Origin: Tenderia sp965602225 | GTDB taxonomy: Bacteria; Pseudomonadota; Gammaproteobacteria; Tenderiales; Tenderiaceae | Direction: 5' to 3' | DNA: 11,473 nucleotides | Assembly (NCBI GenBank): GCA_965602225.1 | Contig: CBFCYE010000052.1 | Location: 1-11,473, forward strand | Shown: piece by piece, positions 1 to 5,966 of the stretch | How positions within the stretch are numbered: position 1 is the first letter of the stretch | Layout: every line of letters begins with the position of its first letter | Position numbers and translations under genes: made by a program | The notes under the pieces: generated by a model | Seen by the model: the letters and a program-made list of their open reading frames with translations, nothing else | What the model was told of the DNA's origin: nothing | The model's database searches: none

Positions 1-437
1 TGAGCCAAGGCACCCAAGGCACCATGAGTCGAGGTATGCGAATCACCACAGACCACCGTCATACCCGGCAGGGTCGCGCCCTGCTCTGGCCCGACCACAT
101 GGACAATGCCCTGACGGATGTCATTCATCTTGAACTCCGTGACACCAAAGTCATCACAGTTGCTGTCCAGAGTCTGCACCTGCAAGCGTGAAATCGGATC
201 GACAATCCCGGCCACACCCGCCTTCTGACCTGTGGTTGGCACATTGTGATCCGGCGTCGCCAGGTTGGCATCCACCCGCCATAACTTGCGATTCGCCAGA
301 CGCAAACCCTCAAAGGCCTGCGGTGAAGTCACCTCATGCACCAGCTGCCTGTCTATATAGATAAGGCTGCTACCATCATCGCTCTGGCGTACCACATGGG
401 CATCCCACAATTTGTCATACAAGGTCTTGCCAATCAT
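1..437 (-). CDS. leuC: 3-isopropylmalate dehydratase large subunit, N-terminal part (partial)
   Basis: LeuC is the large, [4Fe-4S]-bearing subunit of isopropylmalate isomerase, which converts 2- to 3-isopropylmalate in cytoplasmic leucine biosynthesis together with LeuD. The visible 145 codons start MIGKTLYDKLWDAHVV and contain family-typical stretches: YIDRQLVHEVTSPQAFEGLR, DHNVPTT, GIVHVVGPEQG, LPGMTVVCGDSHTSTHGA. The gene runs off the left edge, so the cluster cysteines in the C-terminal half cannot be seen. The ATG at 437-435 has a strong ribosome binding site (AAGGAG, about 6 nt upstream). It is transcribed away from the LysR gene at 558, an arrangement also known next to leuC in pseudomonads. 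That suggests, but does not prove, that the LysR protein controls leuC. The rest of a leuCDB operon would be expected beyond the left edge. Identification is very secure. Confidence 0.96.
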   Translation of the reverse strand, partial: MIGKTLYDKLWDAHVVRQSDDGSSLIYIDRQLVHEVTSPQAFEGLRLANRKLWRVDANLATPDHNVPTTGQKAGVAGIVDPISRLQVQTLDSNCDDFGVTEFKMNDIRQGIVHVVGPEQGATLPGMTVVCGDSHTSTHGALGALA

Positions 438-516
438 TTGATTCTCCTTTGCTGCATCCGGCTTTGTTCAGATGGGGCAATCTTAGGCCTTTCACACAAA
501 TAACTCCAATTCATAT

Positions 517-545
517 TTTTCATGAAAATCATTCCATATTGGAAT
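517..545. promoter_or_regulatory. Paired palindromes, likely LysR operator between leuC and the LysR gene
   Basis: Two perfect dyads lie close together: TTTTCATGAAAA at 517-528 and ATTCCA-tat-TGGAAT at 531-545. The second contains a T-N11-A core (T532 to A544), the classic LysR-box shape. They sit in the only region shared by the two divergent genes. They also overlap the predicted -35 and -10 boxes of the LysR gene, as expected for autorepression. Which protein binds them is inference. Confidence 0.55.
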
Positions 546-550
546 ACAAT
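522..550 (+). promoter_or_regulatory. Predicted sigma-70 promoter of the LysR gene
   Basis: ATGAAA at 522-527 (4 of 6 match to the -35 consensus), a 17-bp spacer, then TACAAT at 545-550 (5 of 6). Transcription would start about 6-8 nt downstream, essentially at the ATG at 558, implying a leaderless or very short-leader mRNA. This also argues that the in-frame ATG at 522 is upstream of the transcript and not used. Confidence 0.4.
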
Positions 551-557
551 TAATTCT

Positions 558-1430
558 ATGAATATTGATGACCTACAGGCCTTTCTCAGCGTTGCCAAAC
601 ACGCCTCATTTTCCCGGGCGGCGGAAGACCTACACCTCACCCAGCCCGCTATCAGTAAACGCATCGCCGTGCTGGAAGGCCAACTCAACAGCCGTCTGTT
701 CGATAGAATCAGTCGCCAGGTCAGCCTGACCGAGGCCGGACACGCCCTAAAGGGGCACGCCCAGCGCATCATCAGCGAGGTGGATGACACCCGCCGCGCC
801 ATCAACAACCTCAGCGGCGAAACCTGCGGTGCGCTGACAATGGCCACCAGTCATCACATTAGCCTGCATCGACTGCCGCCGGTACTGCAGACCTTTACCC
901 GCAACTACCCCAAGGTACAACTGAACCTAAGTTTTATGGATTCAGAACAAGCCTACCGCGCTGTCGAACAAGGCGAATTAGAGCTGGCCGTTGTGACCCT
1001 GCCACCGTCAGGCAGCATCGCGCTCACCGGCATCAAAGTCTGGACCGACACACTGGTACTCGCCATCAGTCCAGAGCACCCACTGCGACAACAGCCCAAG
1101 ATCACCCCAAAATCGCTAGCCCAACACCCAGCCATCCTGCCTGGCCCCGGCACCTACACTCGCGAACTAATCGACAAAACCCTGGCCGTTGGGCAACTGG
1201 AAACCCGAATGGAAACCCACTACCTGGAAACCATAAAGATGCTTGTTACAGTTGGGCTGGGCTGGAGCCTGCTACCAGAAAACATGGTCGATCAAGAACT
1301 GCGTCCCGACACAGGCAGGCAGATATCGGTCGAACGTCAACTGGGGATTGTGCATCACCCACGCCGCACCCTTAGCAATGCCGCCAAGGCGTTTATTGAT
1401 TTGTGTCTGCTCAACCAGAAACCATCATAG
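558..1430 (+). CDS. LysR-family transcriptional regulator
   Basis: A 290-residue DNA-binding regulator of usual LysR length. Residues 1-60 form the winged helix-turn-helix: MNIDDLQAFLSVAKHASFSR, then AAEDLHLTQPAISKRIAVLE, with the recognition helix around residues 28-37. Residues about 88-285 are the periplasmic-binding-protein-like effector domain. An in-frame ATG exists at 522, but the extra 12 residues are not family-like and would lie over the promoter and palindromes, so 558 is chosen; neither start has a good Shine-Dalgarno sequence. The gene is divergent from leuC, and its last codons overlap an EamA permease gene. LysR proteins sit next to leuC in several gammaproteobacteria, so leucine-pathway control is plausible, but the effector cannot be read from sequence. 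Confidence 0.93.
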   Translation: MNIDDLQAFLSVAKHASFSRAAEDLHLTQPAISKRIAVLEGQLNSRLFDRISRQVSLTEAGHALKGHAQRIISEVDDTRRAINNLSGETCGALTMATSHHISLHRLPPVLQTFTRNYPKVQLNLSFMDSEQAYRAVEQGELELAVVTLPPSGSIALTGIKVWTDTLVLAISPEHPLRQQPKITPKSLAQHPAILPGPGTYTRELIDKTLAVGQLETRMETHYLETIKMLVTVGLGWSLLPENMVDQELRPDTGRQISVERQLGIVHHPRRTLSNAAKAFIDLCLLNQKPS

Positions 1431-2347
1431 TGAGCAGCCAATCCATCATTGCAAAGCCACGACCATATCTCGGTTTGATGTTCGTCATCATTGCCGCATT
1501 CAGCTTCTCTGCCAAAGCAGTGATCATAAAAATTGCCTACGGCTATGGCGCGCACATCACACCGATCATGTTAATGAGCTTGCGCATGCTCTTTTCACTG
1601 CCTTTTTTTGTCGCTGCGATCATCTTGATCGAACGAAACAGCACTCACACCGCATTTAGCACAACAGACAAACTCAACCTTGTTGGCCTGGGTGTAGTAG
1701 GTTTTTATCTTGCCGCCTATTTTGACTTTGTCGGATTGCACTACATCAGCGCCAGCCTTGAACGCCTGGTATTACTGCTTTACCCAACGCTGGTGATTTT
1801 ACTCTCGGCGATTTTCTTTAAACAAAGAATCCAATCCAGGGAGGCCATTGCACTTGTCGTCAGTTACATCGGCATCGTCACGGTATTCTACGAAGAGCTA
1901 CACATAGCCGGTGCGGATATCATCTTAGGTTCAGCATTTATCCTTGCCAGCGCAACCGCTTTTGCCATCTATCTTATCGACAGCGGCCAAATGGTAAAAC
2001 GCGTTGGCGCCATGCGCTTCACCGCCTATGCCATGACCATTGCCTGCCTTGCCACACTGTTTCACTTTGGCCTTGAATTTGATGCAACAGTGACCACGTT
2101 GCCGATGGAAATATACGGCCTGGCGCTGTTAATGGCCGTTGTCTCCACCGTCATACCAACCTTTCTGATGAACGCTGGCATCCATCATCTCGGCGCCGGC
2201 CCAGCCTCTATCATTAGTGGACTTGGGCCGATCATGACCATCTTTCTCGTCTACCTGATTCTAGATGAACAACTCACGCCCATACAGATAGCAGGTGCAA
2301 CACTGGTGATTGCAGGGGTATTTGTGGTCAGCGGAAAAAAGAGATAA
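1403..2347 (+). CDS. EamA/DMT-superfamily inner-membrane transporter
   Basis: A 10-segment inner-membrane permease made of two EamA repeats (about residues 22-163 and 174-311), the architecture of drug/metabolite transporters. The conserved end of the second repeat is clear: GAGPASIISGLGPIMTI, then LDEQLTPIQIAGATLVIAGV. The substrate is unknown; relatives export amino acids, metabolites or drugs. Start choice is uncertain. GTG at 1403 gives 314 residues and a 28-bp overlap with the LysR gene. GTG at 1430 gives 305 residues and overlaps the LysR stop by 1 nt (TAGTG), which suggests translational coupling. No start has a convincing ribosome binding site. The tight overlap means co-transcription with the LysR gene, so the regulator may control this exporter as well as, or instead of, leuC. 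The gene converges on the lipase gene with a 20-bp gap and no visible terminator. Confidence 0.9.
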   Translation: MSAQPETIIVSSQSIIAKPRPYLGLMFVIIAAFSFSAKAVIIKIAYGYGAHITPIMLMSLRMLFSLPFFVAAIILIERNSTHTAFSTTDKLNLVGLGVVGFYLAAYFDFVGLHYISASLERLVLLLYPTLVILLSAIFFKQRIQSREAIALVVSYIGIVTVFYEELHIAGADIILGSAFILASATAFAIYLIDSGQMVKRVGAMRFTAYAMTIACLATLFHFGLEFDATVTTLPMEIYGLALLMAVVSTVIPTFLMNAGIHHLGAGPASIISGLGPIMTIFLVYLILDEQLTPIQIAGATLVIAGVFVVSGKKR

Positions 2348-2367
2348 CAGAATCGGAGCTGGTGAGC

Positions 2368-3261
2368 TTATCGGCCAAACAGTTTCAACAAATCAACACT
2401 GGTGTCATAAGTCACCAGGCTGGCTGCCTCGGCCTTAGCTTCGACCTGCGCCAGGTAGCCGGCCATTTTGTGATGTTCAAGATTCTCCTGGCTCAGCCTG
2501 GTGTTGATTACCTTGGTGGCGCGCATCATACTTTTCACGCCCTCCAGCACGGCATAGTCATTCCCCTCCAGCAAGACAATCTCCTTGCCTAGATGCCAAT
2601 AGATATCAACATTGTTAATGTCCATTACATCCAGCGGCGGCACCAGCGGCACCAGATCCTGCGCAGTGACAACCCGCATAACATCCAGATGTCGGAACAC
2701 CAGCGCACCGCTGACGTTGGTGACCTTGGGTTGGCCAAAGCTGATGATGGGGCCAAGGCTGTAGTTATCGATATCGAGATACATGGCCAGAATCACGGCC
2801 ACCGCCCCACCCAGGCTATGCCCGGTGGTGCTGATCTGATAGTCCTTATTGAGCTTAGGTAGCAGCGCTTTGTAGACACCCTCTGCCGCTTGTGCAAAAC
2901 CCTGGTGCAAGGCAATCTTGGCGTGTTCGTCTGGTAACAGTTTCAGTGACACATCGACGATGGCATTTTCAACATTGGCCGTGCCACGCACGGCGACCAC
3001 CTGATGTTTAAGCGCGTCATTGGTGGCGACAAAATAGTTCACCTCCACCCCTGGCACACTGCTGTATTGATCGAGCCGATAACCCTGTGCCTCAATTATC
3101 AACCTGGCCTCCTGCTCAGGCAGATAAGCGGCATTGGCCAGCTCAGCATAGGGTTTGATCTTGGCAAACAGCTCGGCCGGCTCGCCAGCGATACTCACAG
3201 TGGCTGTCAGACAGGTGCTAACAAACAGGTAAAAAGAGAAACTCAGGCGTCGCATTGTCAT
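2368..3261 (-). CDS. Secreted class 3 (alpha/beta-hydrolase) lipase
   Basis: A predicted exported triacylglycerol lipase or esterase of Pfam Lipase_3 type. From the ATG at 3261 (297 residues) it starts MTMRRLSFSFYLFVS, a Sec signal peptide with likely cleavage near SIA|GEP (about residue 26). The nucleophile elbow GHSLGG is present (Ser about 139). The acid follows in AQDLVPLVPP (Asp about 192) and the histidine in YWHLGKEI (His about 213), so the whole Ser-Asp-His triad can be seen. VVAVRGTA matches the oxyanion-hole strand. An ATG two codons later (3255) would give an equally good signal peptide; longer starts at TTG 3288 or ATG 3276 add residues before the basic n-region and are less likely. 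No clear Shine-Dalgarno sequence precedes any of them. The gene is divergent from the MFS exporter. Substrate and export beyond the periplasm are unknown. Confidence 0.9.
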   Translation of the reverse strand: MTMRRLSFSFYLFVSTCLTATVSIAGEPAELFAKIKPYAELANAAYLPEQEARLIIEAQGYRLDQYSSVPGVEVNYFVATNDALKHQVVAVRGTANVENAIVDVSLKLLPDEHAKIALHQGFAQAAEGVYKALLPKLNKDYQISTTGHSLGGAVAVILAMYLDIDNYSLGPIISFGQPKVTNVSGALVFRHLDVMRVVTAQDLVPLVPPLDVMDINNVDIYWHLGKEIVLLEGNDYAVLEGVKSMMRATKVINTRLSQENLEHHKMAGYLAQVEAKAEAASLVTYDTSVDLLKLFGR

Positions 3262-3340
3262 ATCAGGAAATAGCATTATCAAAAACAACGATTGTACTGA
3301 AATCCCACTGCAATAGCGGCAAGTCGATCGATGGCGTTTT

Positions 3341-3371
3341 TATATACCGATGCCGAAGGCATCCTTGTAAC
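3341..3371 (-). promoter_or_regulatory. Weak promoter candidate for the lipase gene with a dyad in its spacer
   Basis: On the minus strand, GTTACA (3371-3366) or TTACAA (3370-3365) is followed 18-19 bp later by TATATA (3346-3341). The spacer holds a perfect dyad, GATGCC-gaa-GGCATC (3349-3363). The dyad could be an operator; a terminator here would serve no gene, because both neighbours point outward. The -35 match is poor. Confidence 0.3.
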
Positions 3372-3425
3372 ATCACCAGCGTATCGGCTCCCAAGACCGC
3401 AGCAATCATTTGTAGTTAAAGCTTT

Positions 3426-3455
3426 TTGACTTACTATCATTATCTTTGCAATAAA
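3426..3455 (+). promoter_or_regulatory. Candidate promoter of the MFS exporter gene
   Basis: TTGACT at 3426-3431 (5 of 6 match to -35), an 18-bp spacer, then AATAAA at 3450-3455 (4 of 6 match to -10). The predicted start of transcription is only a few nt before the ATG at 3465. That ATG has no Shine-Dalgarno sequence and is preceded by A/T-only sequence. Confidence 0.35.
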
Positions 3456-3464
3456 AAATAAATA

Positions 3465-4652
3465 ATGAAGTCCACACCTGCTAAAGGCCTGACCATTATC
3501 ATCGCCATGATGTCGATGATCGGCCCGTTTACCATCGACACCTATCTACCCTCCTTTCCCGCGATTGAGGCAGATCTTGGTGTCAGCCGTGCCCTATTGT
3601 CGCAAAGCCTGGCCTTTTACCTGGCGGCGTTTGCCATATCGACCCTGGTGCTGGGGCCCTTAGCCGACCGGTTGGGGCGACGTCCAGTCATGCTAGGCAC
3701 ACTACTATTTTATATCGCCGCCTCTATCGGCTGCGCCCTGGCAAATGACTATGGCAGTTTCCTGTTGTTTCGCCTGTTGCAGGGTGCAGCTGCCGGTGGC
3801 GGTCTGGTGGCCGGGCGGGCGATGATTCGCGATGTCTACAATCCTCAAGATGCACAAAAGGCCATGTCACGGATAATGATGATGTTCGGCCTGGCTCCGG
3901 CGGTGGCACCGATTATTGGCGGCTGGCTGCACGACGCCTTTGGCTGGCACAGCGTGTTTTATTTTCTGGCCCTCTTTGGTGTCGTTGTCTTTTTACTGGT
4001 GTTGTTTCTCATACCGGAAACCCTTGGCCCATCTCAACGTCAGTCATTTCACCCGGCAAAGGTTGCCCGCGTTTACGGTCACACCCTGGTACATCGCCGC
4101 TTTCAGTCGTTGGTATTTATAGTGGCCTGCTATTTCGGCGGTATGTTTCTTTATATCGCCGCCGCCCCAACGCTGATTTTTGATTTTATGGGCCTGCAAA
4201 GCACTGACTTCGGCGTGCTATTTATTCCCATGGTGACAGGCATGATCTGCGGCGCCTGGCTGAGTGGTCAACTGGCCCACCGCTGGCCTTTGGCTCGCAC
4301 CCTGACACTGGCACTCACGCTAATGACGCTGGGCACCTTATTAAACCTGGCTCAGGCGCTATGGCTAACGCCAATGGTTGTCAGCGTAGCTATTCCTCTG
4401 ATGATCTATACCTTCGGCATCGGTATCGCCATGCCGGCAATGACGGTAATGTCGCTGGACTGTTTTCCCAATAATCGCGGTACTGCCTCGGCCATGCAGG
4501 GTTTTGTACAAATGCTGGGCAATGCCCTGATCGCCAGCCTGTTGGTGCCTCTGCTCAGCCAGCAGCCCAGCCACCTGGCGTTGGGACAAATGGTCCTGGT
4601 CGCCATTGCCCTGCTGCTGTGGTGGCGAATTCCAGCTCATCAGGAAAAATAG
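3465..4652 (+). CDS. Bcr/CflA-family multidrug efflux MFS transporter
   Basis: A 395-residue, 12-segment major facilitator of the DHA1 Bcr/CflA branch, an inner-membrane proton-drug antiporter; E. coli Bcr is almost the same length. Seen in the sequence: the branch signature DTYLPSFPAIEADLG after the first helix (from residue 25), MFS motif A GPLADRLGRRP (residues 64-74) in the loop between helices 2 and 3, the helix 4 region RLLQGAAAGGGLVAGRAMIRD, and a helix 5 motif C-like region GLAPAVAPIIGGWL. Known relatives export bicyclomycin, chloramphenicol or sulfonamides; the substrate here cannot be told. The gene is divergent from the lipase gene and 99 bp upstream of folD, with no clear terminator between. 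The start lacks a ribosome binding site; a leaderless transcript is possible. Confidence 0.92.
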   Translation: MKSTPAKGLTIIIAMMSMIGPFTIDTYLPSFPAIEADLGVSRALLSQSLAFYLAAFAISTLVLGPLADRLGRRPVMLGTLLFYIAASIGCALANDYGSFLLFRLLQGAAAGGGLVAGRAMIRDVYNPQDAQKAMSRIMMMFGLAPAVAPIIGGWLHDAFGWHSVFYFLALFGVVVFLLVLFLIPETLGPSQRQSFHPAKVARVYGHTLVHRRFQSLVFIVACYFGGMFLYIAAAPTLIFDFMGLQSTDFGVLFIPMVTGMICGAWLSGQLAHRWPLARTLTLALTLMTLGTLLNLAQALWLTPMVVSVAIPLMIYTFGIGIAMPAMTVMSLDCFPNNRGTASAMQGFVQMLGNALIASLLVPLLSQQPSHLALGQMVLVAIALLLWWRIPAHQEK

Positions 4653-4687
4653 TCTTTGAGGCAGCCACTATTCTAGGGACTCACACA

Positions 4688-4716
4688 TTCAGCCAAGAGC
4701 GCATTTCTGGTATGAT
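4688..4716 (+). promoter_or_regulatory. Predicted extended -10 promoter of folD
   Basis: TATGAT at 4711-4716 (5 of 6) is preceded directly by TGG, an extended -10 (TGn) element. A weak -35, TTCAGC, lies 17 bp upstream at 4688-4693. The implied 5' leader is about 28 nt and includes a modest AGGG Shine-Dalgarno sequence at 4741-4744. Confidence 0.5.
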
Positions 4717-4751
4717 TGGCCGCTTTTCCAGTACGGGATTAGGGCCACACC

Positions 4752-5606
4752 ATGACAGCCAAGCTCATTGACGGCAAAGCCATTGCTGCCGAAGTTCGCC
4801 AAAACGTCAAACAACGCGTCGACTTCCGTCTTGCCAACGGCCAACGGCCGCCCGGACTGGCAGTGGTATTGGTAGGCTCTGATGCTGCGTCACAGGTCTA
4901 CGTCAACAGCAAACGCAAATCCTGCGCCGAGGTTGGCTTTGTTTCCAGGTCTTTCGATCTGCCCGCCGACGCCTCACAACAAGAATTGCTGGATATTATT
5001 GAGCAGCTCAATAATGACCCCGAGATTGATGGCATCCTGGTGCAACTGCCGCTGCCCAATCATATCGATACCGAGGTGGTTATCGAGCACATCCACCCTG
5101 ACAAAGATGTGGATGGCTTTCACCCCTACAACATCGGCCTGCTAGCCCAACGCATCCCCAAACTGCGCCCCTGCACCCCATTTGGGGTCATGACCTTGCT
5201 GGAGCATACAGGTGAAGACATCCGTGGCATGGAGGCCGTCATCGTCGGCGCTTCAAACATCGTCGGCCGCCCAATGGGACTGGAACTGCTGCTGGCCGGC
5301 TGCACCGTCACCACCTGCCACCGCTTCACCAGAGATCTGGAAAAACATGTCCGCCGCGCTGATCTAGTCGTCGTTGCGGTAGGCAAACCAAACTTCATCC
5401 CCGGTGACTGGATCAAACCAGGTGCGATCATCGTCGATGTCGGCATTAATCGCCTGGAAAGTGGCAAACTGGTTGGTGATGTTGAGTTCGGCAGCGCTGC
5501 TGAAAAAGCCGCCTGGATCACACCAGTCCCCGGTGGTGTTGGGCCAATGACGATTGCGACATTATTGCAAAACACACTTTATGTAGCAGAGAGCCTTCAG
5601 CCGTAG
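4752..5606 (+). CDS. folD: Bifunctional methylenetetrahydrofolate dehydrogenase/cyclohydrolase FolD
   Basis: FolD interconverts 5,10-methylene-, 5,10-methenyl- and 10-formyl-tetrahydrofolate in the cytoplasm, supplying one-carbon units for purines and formyl-methionine. The protein is 284 residues, the usual bacterial length. Catalytic-site residues align at the E. coli positions: Y50 and K54 in QVYVNSKRKSC, Q98 in ILVQLPLP, and D121 in DKDVDGFHPYN. Residues 166-174 (GASNIVGRP) form the NADP-binding turn, and PGGVGPMT (260-267) is the C-terminal signature. The ATG at 4752 has AGGG 7 nt upstream, and the protein begins as in relatives (MTAKLIDGKAIA). It lies downstream of the MFS gene with its own extended -10 promoter. 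It is followed by a hairpin that begins at the last base of the stop codon. Nothing is missing; identification is certain. Confidence 0.98.
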   Translation: MTAKLIDGKAIAAEVRQNVKQRVDFRLANGQRPPGLAVVLVGSDAASQVYVNSKRKSCAEVGFVSRSFDLPADASQQELLDIIEQLNNDPEIDGILVQLPLPNHIDTEVVIEHIHPDKDVDGFHPYNIGLLAQRIPKLRPCTPFGVMTLLEHTGEDIRGMEAVIVGASNIVGRPMGLELLLAGCTVTTCHRFTRDLEKHVRRADLVVVAVGKPNFIPGDWIKPGAIIVDVGINRLESGKLVGDVEFGSAAEKAAWITPVPGGVGPMTIATLLQNTLYVAESLQP

Positions 5607-5631
5607 ACCAAACAGATCACTATGTTTGGTC
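5606..5631 (+). terminator. Hairpin right after folD, candidate terminator
   Basis: A perfect 9-bp stem GACCAAACA / TGTTTGGTC (5606-5614 and 5623-5631) with an 8-nt loop starts at the last base of the folD stop codon. No T-tract follows (ATGAACC), so this is either a poor intrinsic terminator or a 3'-end stabilising hairpin. Confidence 0.45.
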
Positions 5632-5931
5632 ATGAACCAGAGTCCACTGGCTATTGCTTGGCCCTATAAGAGTCTGTAAATATTTCAGCGTTTAACTTCA
5701 AACACCCACTTGCAAGGCAGGCTGAGAATAAAGAACGCACCTCAAACTTTTTGGCTTTGATCTCAAACCAACATCACAACATTGACCAACAATTGTTTAT
5801 AGCTCTAATCAATCTACACCGCTATGCACCCAGGCTTTCACCACAGCAACGAACTGGCAATTAACATTCTTCCCCGCTATCGAACGACCAGCCTAAAAAA
5901 CCGATAGCCCCCAGCCTCATCCAAATAAACA
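5632..5931. other. AT-rich non-coding stretch between folD and the TMTC-like gene
   Basis: No open frame with protein-like content was seen on either strand. It holds a perfect 10-bp palindrome AACAATTGTT (5788-5797) and a 7-bp inverted repeat GCTATCG / CGATAGC (5876-5882 and 5902-5908, 19-nt spacer) about 25 bp upstream of the next gene's predicted -35. Either could be an operator; no regulator can be named. No tRNA-like fold was recognised. Confidence 0.5.
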
Positions 5932-5960
5932 TTAATAAACCATACAAAAAACCTTATACT
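5932..5960 (+). promoter_or_regulatory. Predicted sigma-70 promoter of the TMTC-like gene
   Basis: TTAATA at 5932-5937 (4 of 6), exactly 17 bp of spacer, then TATACT at 5955-5960 (5 of 6). The expected +1 falls on or next to the A of the ATG at 5967, and no Shine-Dalgarno sequence precedes that ATG, so the transcript may be leaderless. Confidence 0.55.
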
Positions 5961-5966
5961 TTTGGC

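Noticed and set aside
522..557. Longer LysR start at ATG 522, adding 12 residues
   Set aside because: The extra residues are not LysR-like, the codons overlap the palindromes and predicted promoter, and the family N-terminus begins at 558.
2593..2862. Plus-strand open frames opposite the lipase gene (also 2362-2592 and 3004-3273)
   Set aside because: The opposite strand encodes a full lipase with catalytic triad and signal peptide; these frames have no recognisable domains and are shadows.
5607..5966. A tRNA or small gene downstream of folD
   Set aside because: No cloverleaf, TPsiC-like motif or convincing open frame was seen; only short dyads and the promoter of the next gene.
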